Assembly: GCA_947492745.1 (NCBI GenBank)
Contig: CANLOE010000078.1
Coordinates: forward strand, 1 to 35,363
Length of the DNA: 35,363 nt
Reading direction: 5' to 3'
Source: an uncultured Cyclobacteriaceae bacterium
GTDB lineage: Bacteria > Bacteroidota > Bacteroidia > Cytophagales > Cyclobacteriaceae
The translations under genes were made by a program, and so were the position numbers. Positions 26,607 through 35,319 of the stretch are shown here, one piece after another (position 1 is the first letter of the stretch; every line of letters begins with the position of its first letter). Below the pieces are notes generated by a model. That model was not told the origin of the DNA, made no database searches, and was given only the letters and a program-made list of their open reading frames with translations.

Positions 26607-27302
26607 ATGAAAGCAGAAAAGATGAAGAAATATTGGATGATACTATATTTGATGCTGACAGGCCTATCCCTACCCGCGCAAAATTTTGTAAGGGACGTGG
26701 AGAAAATACAAATGGCCTATAGGAAAGCAGGGGCCATGGAACTGCATATGGACGTCATGCACTACGATGACCAAGGTAGGGCCCTTCCCGATAGCGGTCG
26801 AAAGTTACGCATGAAAAAACTCGGCAGACTACTGCACTACAGTACAGAAGGAGTAGAGATGCTGTTCGGGGACAGGGAACTCCTATGGGTACACCACCCC
26901 TCCCGCTCCATCAATGTACAGCCCCGTATGGCCGACATGGAACCACCCGCAACGATGCCACTTTCCCTGGACAGCCTACTTCGTGTTCACGGAGCCAATG
27001 TAGCCTATCTGGGTACCAAGGAAGGCCTCAAGCACTACCGGAGCCGGCAGGAAGAGGGACCCATCGCGCATGCCGATATCTACCTACATGCACGGACGGG
27101 ACTGTACCACAAAGTGGTCTATCACTTTCGGGATACCCCACAAAATGCCTCCTATACCCAAGAGATGCACTTTCCGCTCATGGACTTCAACGCACCATTG
27201 ACCAAGGAACACTTTACCACAGCGCACTATTTCACGGAAAAAAAAGGCAAGCAGGTACCGACCGAGACCTACAGGGACTACCGCATCAACACGATGGAGT
27301 AG
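26607..27302 (+). CDS. LolA-like periplasmic protein, RHS cluster
   Basis: A 231-aa exported protein. Starting at 26607 leaves five extra residues before MKKYWMILYLMLTGLSLPAQ. ATG 26622 gives the tighter signal peptide, with a gaaaag just upstream, so either start is possible. The mature part has the strand-turn pattern of the LolA/LolB lipoprotein-carrier fold: an N-terminal helix (DVEKIQMAYRKAGAMELHMD), antiparallel strands (KLRMKKLGRLLHYSTEGVEM, then LFGDRELLWVHHPSRSINVQ), and a late strand pair around RTGLYHKVVYHFRD. It is not the housekeeping LolA; the assignment rests on pattern rather than on a motif. It lies 22 bases after the PKD gene and 79 bases before the RHS gene. Inferred role: carrier or chaperone for a hydrophobic partner of the system. 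Confidence 0.65.
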   Translation: MKAEKMKKYWMILYLMLTGLSLPAQNFVRDVEKIQMAYRKAGAMELHMDVMHYDDQGRALPDSGRKLRMKKLGRLLHYSTEGVEMLFGDRELLWVHHPSRSINVQPRMADMEPPATMPLSLDSLLRVHGANVAYLGTKEGLKHYRSRQEEGPIAHADIYLHARTGLYHKVVYHFRDTPQNASYTQEMHFPLMDFNAPLTKEHFTTAHYFTEKKGKQVPTETYRDYRINTME

Positions 27303-27380
27303 GAAGGGGAAAGGATACTTCCCGTCGGGAACACATCCCCTCTCACAGACCCAGATACTTTGACTATATACGCTTATACA

Positions 27381-30300
27381 ATGATACTACGTAACACAAG
27401 GGGCAGCGCCCCTTACGAAACTTACCGTCACCTACAACCATGGCAGCCCACCACCGCACTGTTCTTTCTGCTATTGCTCTGGCTATGGAGCGGTACGGTC
27501 ACTGCACAGGATGAAGGTTTTGCGGCCATCTGCGATGCCTGCGGTGATACACCACCCACCTACTCGGCGACCTATACGCGCGTGCAACTGGAGCGGAACA
27601 ACGCCACCCTCAAGGTCATCGACCAGTGCCTCCCCGGTTTTTACCGGATGGTCACGAGCCTGAACTATGCCAGCGATAACCCCTTTCTGGAACCCAACTG
27701 GTTCTATGAACTCGACTTTCAGGTGCGTGACCTGAGCAGCGGGGCCATCTCCCAGCCCGGTACCACATTGCGGCTTTCCTCCGACACCACGGCACAGCGC
27801 CTTACCCACGCCCTTCCCTATAAAAAAGGCGAAGGCTTCTTCTGTCCCAAAGGCCGGCAGTTGCGCATCGAAGTACTGGCCATTCGTGGTTCCGTACCCG
27901 ATGGGGCAAAGATCGGTCTTGAACTCAAACTCTACAATACCCAGGAAGTTCCCTTTGAACGTTTTGCCGTGCGCAAACTGCTCTTGCAAAAGGAGGGTTC
28001 CGCAGCGACGGACAACCCCTTCTATACGGTAAATGTGCGTTGGGAACCTATCCCCGGAGCGGCGTCCTATGACCTGGAGTGGGCCTATCTCGATGCCAAA
28101 GATCAAGGAGGCCCGTCCCGAAACCCTGCCAATTCCTCAAGGGTATTTGACTACCGCTATGGTACGCCCGTGCGGGTCAATCTGCCCCAAGGCAACGTAC
28201 AGCCCGAGTACAGTATCCCCATGACCTACCCCGAAGGTATGGTCTTTTATCGCCTACGGGGCCGCGGCCCAGACGGTATGCTCGGCAAGTGGCAGTATGG
28301 AGAAGAAGGGAAAAGCAGGAATGCCGTCACCTATATCCGGCCCAAGGGCGCGACACTCGGCACCGATGAAGTAGCAGCTTTCTCCACGGACAGGAACTGG
28401 CAGGTGCAGAGTACCTTTGCCGAAGAGGGAAAGAACAAAAGAGTGGTCACCTATTACGACGGTAGCCTGCGCAACCGCCAGACCCTGACCAATATCAGTT
28501 CGGACAACAGTACCTTGGTCACGGAAACCCTCTATGACCATGAAGGACGGCCAGCACTCAGCTTTCTGCCCGTACCCGAAGAAGGTACCGACTTCAATTT
28601 CCGAAAGGAACACTTTCCCCTACAGCCCAGGGGCCGTCAGGGCAAGTCCATCTATGACAACGGTCAGCGGTCGCCCGAACAGAAAACCCTCGCGGGGGGC
28701 AGGTACTACTCTCCCGAAAACGACATGGCCCAGGTCCTGCGCGACTATATCCCCGATGCCGAAGGCCATGCCTATACACAGACCACCTATACCCCCGATA
28801 ATACGGGGCGTATCCGGCGGCAGTCGGGTGTGGGCAGGAACTTCCGACTGCACGGAGGACACAATACGCAGTATTTCTACGGCTCTACGAACTCTACCGA
28901 ACTCTACCGGCTTTTCGGAAAGAACGTGGGCGAAGCCTCCCACTATAAAAAGAACCTTGTAGTCGACCCCAATGGACAGGTCAGTGTGAGCTATCTGGAC
29001 CAAGAGGGCAGGACCATCGCCACGGCACTGGCGGGCAGCCCGCCAGCTCAACTGGAGGCACTGGACAGCTATCGGTCCGATACCGAAAAGCTGCGCGTGG
29101 ACCTCAGCGCCAATGCCGTCTTCAACAAAAGAGAACACCGCATGGAGACCGAGGCCACCCTGCTCAATGTCAAGATCAATACCCGCTACGACTTCCGTTC
29201 GGAGCTAACGGCAGCGGAGGCCGGCCTCCTTCGTGATTGTGAGAAGTGCCGCTATCGGGTCAAGATAGAGGTCCATGATCCCGATAACCTCCCCGTGGCC
29301 ATCGACCAGCGGGGTGATGGCAGCCCCATCTATAGTTATATGAGGCAGACGGCCTGTGCCGAGGACCTGCCGCCCTATGTCTTTACCTTTGTGGCCACTA
29401 AAATAGGCAGTTACCATATCCGAAAGACCATCTCCTCTGCAGGAAGCATGCGGGGCGAGGTACTCCAAGAGGCCCGTAAACGTACGGAGGCCGAGCTGGG
29501 CTATACCCTAGAGGACATGACCACGGCCGTGACCGACCATGTCAATGAAAATGCGGTCGATTGCTCTATCGGTACAGAAGCGGACCCCGATGAACTGCGG
29601 CAGCTCATGGGCAGGGTAAGTACAGCGGAATGCGACGAAATCTACCGCCTACTGGAGGAGGCCGTGCTCAAAGCCGACAATACACTGAGCGGGGAAGACC
29701 TAATGCTGGCCGTAGAGCGGCATCCTGAATACTGTCACTACCGCCGCTGCCGTATCGACGCACCCGGCCTGACCTTCGATAGAGAGATGGCACTGATCCG
29801 GGACTGGGACGAAGCCGTCGCCAAAGGCTATGCGAACCCCCTGCACAATGAGGGAGGAGCTGCACCCTCGGCCATGACCCAGCGAAAAGACCCCTTTTTC
29901 TTCTCCCTGGAATGTTGGCGGGAAGGGCGCAGTACCATCCCCTGTCGAGGACGAACGCAACTGGCATCCGCCCGCGGGCGATTGGAAAGTTTTACCTTCA
30001 CCGACCCCACTACGGGAGAGGAAAAAAGCCTGGGCAGCCTATGGGAGACCTTGGCCAATCCCGACATGTACCAGAGCCGTATCATAGACCCCGTGACACG
30101 CTGGGCCATGTTCCAGGGCTTTTATGGACAGGTGAAGGAAGCCGCCCGCCGAGCGGCCAATGGCAGCACCTGCCCTTACCTACCCAATGGCGTGGTCGTA
30201 GCACCTCGCGCGCTTCCCACCAATGTGGAGGGGGCCGAAAACTGGGGGAATGAAAACTTCGACAAATTCCTCGCCTACGATAGCGCACAGGCCCAGGGCA

Positions 30301-33300
30301 TTTTGGCACTGCTCGAAACCAAGTGTGACACCGTATTTGAGGGGCCACAACGCGAGACTTTGATCGGACATTTACAGTCCTATTTTGTCGGCAAGACCTT
30401 GGCCATGGGCATCGAGCACTTTTTCGGGACCATCCTGCCCGATGAGGTACGGAGCCACCCCGACCTCAGGGCAATCGAAACGGTGTTGGAACAAATGGGG
30501 CTCGATTGTAGGCTCAGGGACATTGCCATGGAGGTAAGGCCCACCTGTTTTGAACTGGAAAGACTGGATGCCGGACGCAGGGCCTTCAAATTCGGTGCCG
30601 GTGGGCGTCTACAGTATGCGGAACTCCGAGGACAGGGGACCGCCAATATGATAGGGGACTATATCCCTGCCGATTTCACCATCGAGGCGACCGTCAACCC
30701 AGACCTAGGGGCAGTGGTACCGGGCCGGTATTACCCGGCCATTTCCAAAAGAACAGGCAGCTCGGGCTACGAATTCGGCTTGGTGACAGGCAGTGACGGC
30801 AGGAAAACGGGTACCTACCTCTGGATCAACGGGAATACCTACGAGTTCATCGGCAATGCCTCCGACGACCTGGTCGGCTGTAGGTATATCGGAGTTGCCC
30901 TGAACGGACAAAAGGGCTTCTGCACACTCTACCATGGACGGGAGGCAAAGACCATCGATGTCAGGTCCGAGGACGGTGCGCCCGGCACTGCCCGACTGTA
31001 CATTGCCCGTAGCCCATCGGGTGAATACTTCAAGGGGAGCATCAACGAACTGCGGGTCTGGGACCGTTTTGTCGAGCGGGAAGAGCTGGCGGAACTCGAG
31101 TCCGTACATGCGGACGGCCGTAACCATAATGGGCTAGTGGCGGCATGGAGGCTCGATGAGGGCAGCGGTACCGCCTTTATCAACTATGGCCGTGGAGGAG
31201 CCGACTACGATGCCGTTTTCAGGGGCGGGGGCACTGCTCCCGCATGGAGTACGGAGGCCGCCTGTAGCAGTTGTACCCCCAGAACCTGTCCGCGCTGCGC
31301 CATCGGCCGGCCGGCCGTTGGTACACTGACCGCCGACCCAAGGATTTCCAACGACCTCTGTTTCGTGGAGGTTCCTTGTGATGACGGTCTTTCCGTGAAA
31401 CTGGATACCCTACTATCGCGCGCCGCAAATATCTGTCGGGCCGAACTGAGGGAAGAGGCCGAACAGCTCCTTCGGGAGCGTTTCGGGAAGCGATGGGACG
31501 AAGTGGCCACGGAACTGCTACAACAGAGCAGTGACCGTTGCTTTCAGGGCGGTTTCAGGGACCGCTTCAGCTATAGCTACCGCCCACTGGAGTACCACTA
31601 TACCTTGTACTACTATGACCAGGCAGGCAATTTGGCACAGACCGTACCGCCCGAGGGTGTGGACCTCCTTGGTGATGCCCAGATCAGGGATCTCGAAAAA
31701 GGAATGCCCCATGCGAATGCGCACCGCCTGACCACCTCCTACCGCTACAACAGTCTGGGTCAACTGCTGGAGCAGACCATGCCCGATCACGACGGCCCTT
31801 CCCGCTTCTGGTACGATGAGGCCCAACAGCTGCGCCTATCGCAGAACGCCCAACAAGCCGCAGACGGGGAGTACTCCTATACCCGCTACGATGCCCAAGG
31901 ACGCATCGTGGAGGTCGGCCAACTGGAAGGTTATACCTTTGACCGGGAAGACTTCCGGCGCGACCCTGGTTTCCCGCGGCACGGTACCACCGACTACCGC
32001 CTGACGGAGGTGACCCGTACCCATTACGATCGACTGGACCTGGACAGGGTCCATAATTCCGCAATAGCAACAGTTTCGCAAGGCAGCGATGCCTTTACCG
32101 CGGCCAATCCCCGAGGCAGGGTGACGGCCGTGGAGACCTTTGCCGAGCGGGCCTCCTCAGGAGAGGGCTGTGCCACCCTCTACTCCTATGACCCCCATGG
32201 CAACGTGTCCACACTGCTACAGCTGCTGCCCGGCCTCGGACCGAAGCGGACCGAATACCGCTACGACCTCATCTCGGGCAATGTGAACTGTGTCCGCTAC
32301 CAGCCCGATAGCACGGACGGTTTCACCCACCGCTACCGTTACGATGCCGACAATCGCATTACGCAGGTGATGACCTCCACGGACGGCTACCTCTGGGAAG
32401 AAGAGGCCGCTTACACCTATTACCGTCATGGCCCACTGGCACGGACCACGCTGGGCTGGGACCGGAAACGACTACAGGGCATGGACCATTACTATACCCT
32501 ACAGGGCTGGCTGAAGGGCGTGAACCTGCCCGGCTATACTGCTGCCGATGACCCCGGTGGCGATGGCAGTACCAATGCTTATCCCGAGGATGCCTTCCGC
32601 TATGCCCTCGGGTACTACAAGGACGACTATAGACCTATTGGCAGTCCCGATCGGCAGGCACTTACCGACATCGAAAAGGTTTACAGACCCGCCACCTTTT
32701 CGGGACGGTGGAGGACCGCAGCGGGACAGGGGCTGCACAATGGCAATATCGCCTACATGATCAGCCATGTGCCCGGACTCTTGAAAAAGTACCGGGGCAA
32801 GGGACCCAGCTATGGCATTCAGGCCATGCTCTATACCTATGACCAGCTCAACCGTATCCGAACGGCCCGGAGCCTGACCATGTTCAACAATGGACTGTGG
32901 TCAACACGCGATATCAACGGAGCCAAGCCCTACGATGCCGATTACACCTACGATGCCAATGGCAATCTTACCCGCCTCGATCGTTGGGGCGGTGATGGAA
33001 GACCGGGAGAGCAACTGCGCTACACCTATCCGAAAGCGGGCGGAAAACTCTCCTCCAACCGCCTTGACCATGTGGACAACAAAAGCCGTATCACCGCAAC
33101 CTATCCCGCACCGGAAGGTGGGGTCACCGTGGACGGGACCATCGTGGAGGACCAGGCCCCTGGCAATTACGCCTATGACAGCATCGGCAACCTTGTCCAG
33201 GACAAAAAGGGCCGAGTAGAGGACATTCTGTGGACCGTTTACGGGAAGGTCGCCCAAGTACGGAAATACAATGGCAGCACCACCACCTTCCGTTACGATG

Positions 33301-34559
33301 CCGCAGGCAATCGTATCCTGAAGACCGACCTACGTGATGGGAAAAGGAACAGCACCTATTACGTGCGCGATGCCTCGGGCAACGTCATGGGCATTTACCG
33401 GCAGGAAAGTGAGGGTGCCGACCCCGAAGAAGACCCGAAGCTCCTAGAGCAGCCCATCTACGGCAGCAGCCGGCTGGGACTGTACCGTCCGGGACAGAAA
33501 GAGGCCGGCGTACGCTACTGGGGACACAGACAGTACGAACTGAGCAACCATCTGGGCAATGTCATGGCCATAATCTCCGACCGGAGACTTGGAAAAGATA
33601 CGGACAATGACGATATTGCGGAGGGCAGGGACTACGAGCTACTGAGTGCCAGTGACTACTACCCGTTTGGGAAGTCCATGCCCGGACGTTCTTATGAAAG
33701 TGAGGGTTACCGCTACGGGTTCAACGGTAAGGAAAAGGATGACGGGATAAAAGGAAGCGGAAACCACTATGATTACGGGATGAGAATGTATGACCCAAGA
33801 ATAGGGAGACCATTGAGTATTGACCCTTTGACAGCACAATATCCTGAATTATCACCGTATCAATTTTTTAGTAATAACCCAATTTGGTTTATTGATTTAG
33901 ATGGTTTAGAAGGGGTTCAGTATTTGGAAACAATGAAAATGAAAGATGGAACTACAGTAACTAAACGAATTGTAGAAGTTGATGTATTTGTTGCTACGAG
34001 TAAGAATGTTAAATCAATTCACTACAAGAGTGCTGATTTGCCAACTATTGGGTCAAATTTAAAGTCAGAGCACAATAAAGGGTTTAAAGATGCGAGTGGA
34101 AATACTGTAGAGTTTAGATTTAATGTTCAGGAATTTGATGCTGATGCAACTACCCCAGTAGATAAAGCAAAACAATTACGGAGAGACCCTAATAATTTTG
34201 TAAAAGCAAACGATGGTTCAATGGCTTTAAAAGGTTTTGTTTTAGAACGAGGAAAGTTGAAGGGTTCAACACAAGGAAGTACAAACCCTGCAAAATCTTT
34301 GGTTACAATAGATAATAAGGCTATAAACCCTTCCCACACACAAGCTCACGAAACAGGGCATATCTTCTTAAATTACGATCCGAGTAATAATCCAGGAACG
34401 GCAGCAGAGCATGGAACAGCAGGAGGGGTATTTAAATATAAAACTGTTGATGTAAGAGGAAAGACCATTAGTCCTACGCAAGATGTTAACCAAGGTAATA
34501 TTGACGCAGTGTTAAAATCAGTTCCAGAATTGAATAGTAAAACAGTAGAAGAAAAGTAA
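27381..34559 (+). CDS. RHS polymorphic toxin with predicted zinc-metallopeptidase C-terminal tip
   Basis: A 2392-aa protein from ATG 27381 (signal peptide ending LLLLWLWSGTVTAQ); an in-frame TTG at 27360 is rejected. The N-terminal region (to ~350) is beta-rich. A DUF6443-like RHS opening follows (VVTYYDGSLRNRQ, about 354 on). A cysteine-containing middle includes HPEYCHYRRC. A LamG-like domain (about 1066-1287) precedes a CSSCTPRTCPRC cluster. YD repeats run from YYYDQAGNLAQTVPPEGV (about 1406) to YELSNHLGNVMAIISD (about 2050). The core end has GRPLSIDPL (D2148) and IDLDGL (D2172, D2174, L2176), matching the aspartyl self-cleavage region of RHS/TcC proteins. The 216-residue tip after it holds HETGH (H2323, E2324, H2327), with D2333, E2343 and H2344 as possible third ligands: a zinc-peptidase signature. 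Base composition changes abruptly before the tip. The stop codon overlaps the next start by one base. Confidence 0.9.
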   Translation: MILRNTRGSAPYETYRHLQPWQPTTALFFLLLLWLWSGTVTAQDEGFAAICDACGDTPPTYSATYTRVQLERNNATLKVIDQCLPGFYRMVTSLNYASDNPFLEPNWFYELDFQVRDLSSGAISQPGTTLRLSSDTTAQRLTHALPYKKGEGFFCPKGRQLRIEVLAIRGSVPDGAKIGLELKLYNTQEVPFERFAVRKLLLQKEGSAATDNPFYTVNVRWEPIPGAASYDLEWAYLDAKDQGGPSRNPANSSRVFDYRYGTPVRVNLPQGNVQPEYSIPMTYPEGMVFYRLRGRGPDGMLGKWQYGEEGKSRNAVTYIRPKGATLGTDEVAAFSTDRNWQVQSTFAEEGKNKRVVTYYDGSLRNRQTLTNISSDNSTLVTETLYDHEGRPALSFLPVPEEGTDFNFRKEHFPLQPRGRQGKSIYDNGQRSPEQKTLAGGRYYSPENDMAQVLRDYIPDAEGHAYTQTTYTPDNTGRIRRQSGVGRNFRLHGGHNTQYFYGSTNSTELYRLFGKNVGEASHYKKNLVVDPNGQVSVSYLDQEGRTIATALAGSPPAQLEALDSYRSDTEKLRVDLSANAVFNKREHRMETEATLLNVKINTRYDFRSELTAAEAGLLRDCEKCRYRVKIEVHDPDNLPVAIDQRGDGSPIYSYMRQTACAEDLPPYVFTFVATKIGSYHIRKTISSAGSMRGEVLQEARKRTEAELGYTLEDMTTAVTDHVNENAVDCSIGTEADPDELRQLMGRVSTAECDEIYRLLEEAVLKADNTLSGEDLMLAVERHPEYCHYRRCRIDAPGLTFDREMALIRDWDEAVAKGYANPLHNEGGAAPSAMTQRKDPFFFSLECWREGRSTIPCRGRTQLASARGRLESFTFTDPTTGEEKSLGSLWETLANPDMYQSRIIDPVTRWAMFQGFYGQVKEAARRAANGSTCPYLPNGVVVAPRALPTNVEGAENWGNENFDKFLAYDSAQAQGILALLETKCDTVFEGPQRETLIGHLQSYFVGKTLAMGIEHFFGTILPDEVRSHPDLRAIETVLEQMGLDCRLRDIAMEVRPTCFELERLDAGRRAFKFGAGGRLQYAELRGQGTANMIGDYIPADFTIEATVNPDLGAVVPGRYYPAISKRTGSSGYEFGLVTGSDGRKTGTYLWINGNTYEFIGNASDDLVGCRYIGVALNGQKGFCTLYHGREAKTIDVRSEDGAPGTARLYIARSPSGEYFKGSINELRVWDRFVEREELAELESVHADGRNHNGLVAAWRLDEGSGTAFINYGRGGADYDAVFRGGGTAPAWSTEAACSSCTPRTCPRCAIGRPAVGTLTADPRISNDLCFVEVPCDDGLSVKLDTLLSRAANICRAELREEAEQLLRERFGKRWDEVATELLQQSSDRCFQGGFRDRFSYSYRPLEYHYTLYYYDQAGNLAQTVPPEGVDLLGDAQIRDLEKGMPHANAHRLTTSYRYNSLGQLLEQTMPDHDGPSRFWYDEAQQLRLSQNAQQAADGEYSYTRYDAQGRIVEVGQLEGYTFDREDFRRDPGFPRHGTTDYRLTEVTRTHYDRLDLDRVHNSAIATVSQGSDAFTAANPRGRVTAVETFAERASSGEGCATLYSYDPHGNVSTLLQLLPGLGPKRTEYRYDLISGNVNCVRYQPDSTDGFTHRYRYDADNRITQVMTSTDGYLWEEEAAYTYYRHGPLARTTLGWDRKRLQGMDHYYTLQGWLKGVNLPGYTAADDPGGDGSTNAYPEDAFRYALGYYKDDYRPIGSPDRQALTDIEKVYRPATFSGRWRTAAGQGLHNGNIAYMISHVPGLLKKYRGKGPSYGIQAMLYTYDQLNRIRTARSLTMFNNGLWSTRDINGAKPYDADYTYDANGNLTRLDRWGGDGRPGEQLRYTYPKAGGKLSSNRLDHVDNKSRITATYPAPEGGVTVDGTIVEDQAPGNYAYDSIGNLVQDKKGRVEDILWTVYGKVAQVRKYNGSTTTFRYDAAGNRILKTDLRDGKRNSTYYVRDASGNVMGIYRQESEGADPEEDPKLLEQPIYGSSRLGLYRPGQKEAGVRYWGHRQYELSNHLGNVMAIISDRRLGKDTDNDDIAEGRDYELLSASDYYPFGKSMPGRSYESEGYRYGFNGKEKDDGIKGSGNHYDYGMRMYDPRIGRPLSIDPLTAQYPELSPYQFFSNNPIWFIDLDGLEGVQYLETMKMKDGTTVTKRIVEVDVFVATSKNVKSIHYKSADLPTIGSNLKSEHNKGFKDASGNTVEFRFNVQEFDADATTPVDKAKQLRRDPNNFVKANDGSMALKGFVLERGKLKGSTQGSTNPAKSLVTIDNKAINPSHTQAHETGHIFLNYDPSNNPGTAAEHGTAGGVFKYKTVDVRGKTISPTQDVNQGNIDAVLKSVPELNSKTVEEK

Positions 34560-35215
34560 TGTTTAGAAAGATGAAATATTATTTTTTACTATTGACTATT
34601 GTTTTTCTTAGCGGTAGTTGTTCTGCTCAAAATAGAGAAGTCAATCAAGTACTTGTGTTTAAAGTAGAGCACACAAACAGTAAGTATGTTGGCTATTCTT
34701 CTACAGCATACTCTCTATTGAATTTGAAAAAGATTAAGAATTTTAAATTAGTAGATAACGATAGTATTGATTCTCCTAATATTACGTACAATATTACGGC
34801 AAATGGAGGTAGTGTTATTATTGACCCTTTTATTGATTTTGAGACGTTTGGGTGTTGTGAATATGAAGATGTGAAACAAGCTGTTGAAGAAAACCTCAGT
34901 GGTACTTTACCTAAAGAAAAAATAAGTGAATACTCAAATGTAAATGAGTTGTCCTTAGATAAATTTAGTAAGAATAAATCTGTTAATTTTTCCTTCAAAG
35001 AAGGGGTAGTTACCTATAATATTGAAATTTGGTTAGCAGAATTAGAGTATTGCGAGTGCGGTATTTATATGGGAAATCCACAGCAAAGTATTTATGAGGA
35101 GAAGGCAGCACGATTAAAATCGATAGACTCTATTAGTAAACCTAATCAAGAGGTTAAAAAAGAAATTGAAATAATATTGAAAAAATTAATAGAGTTAGAC
35201 GTAAAACCCCACTAG
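34559..35215 (+). CDS. Predicted lipoprotein, candidate immunity protein for the RHS metallopeptidase tip
   Basis: A 218-aa protein of unrecognised family. ATG 34559 overlaps the RHS stop codon (TAATG), suggesting coupled translation; M5 (34571) is an alternative start. MKYYFLLLTIVFLSGS then C21 is a good lipobox (LSGSC), so the mature protein should be membrane-anchored. It is acidic and carries paired cysteines (C99-C100 in FGCCEYED; C165 and C167 in YCECG), which could form disulfides or bind metal. The C-terminal 35 residues are helical and lysine/glutamate-rich. Base composition is as low as in the toxin tip (15 of 60 G+C at 34561-34620), so the two were probably acquired together. Position directly after a polymorphic toxin is the classic immunity-gene place. 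Lipid anchoring suggests that the toxin acts in the envelope. Function is inferred from context only. Confidence 0.75.
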   Translation: MFRKMKYYFLLLTIVFLSGSCSAQNREVNQVLVFKVEHTNSKYVGYSSTAYSLLNLKKIKNFKLVDNDSIDSPNITYNITANGGSVIIDPFIDFETFGCCEYEDVKQAVEENLSGTLPKEKISEYSNVNELSLDKFSKNKSVNFSFKEGVVTYNIEIWLAELEYCECGIYMGNPQQSIYEEKAARLKSIDSISKPNQEVKKEIEIILKKLIELDVKPH

Positions 35216-35234
35216 TCCTCGTTTGTAACGAGGA
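35216..35234. repeat. Perfect 8-bp inverted repeat after the immunity gene
   Basis: tcctcgtt and aacgagga (35216-35223, 35227-35234) flank a 3-base loop and begin one base after the lipoprotein stop codon. There is no T-run, so it is not a terminator by itself. It could mark the downstream edge of the acquired tip/immunity cassette. Confidence 0.55.
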
Positions 35235-35290
35235 TTGAAGGTGTGGAGCGTTTTGAACGCGTTTTGCGAGAAGTATAGAAGTATTCAGAG

Positions 35291-35319
35291 GCCCCTTCCG
35301 GAGACGGATGGGGCTTTTT
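35291..35319 (+). terminator. Rho-independent terminator of the RHS cluster
   Basis: gccccttccg (35291-35300) pairs with cggatggggc (35305-35314) with one mismatch across a 4-base loop, and five T's follow. It lies 75 bases after the last gene and ends the co-directional cluster. Confidence 0.8.

Noticed and set aside
27360-27380. TTG start seven codons upstream of the RHS gene ATG, and the similar TTG at 23741 for the PKD gene
   Set aside because: ATG codons at 27381 and 23762 give standard signal peptides. The TTG at 23741 also overlaps the previous stop codon.
34127-34998. Antisense frames opposite the toxin tip and immunity gene
   Set aside because: They overlap clear plus-strand coding sequence with a toxin motif and a lipobox; no independent support.
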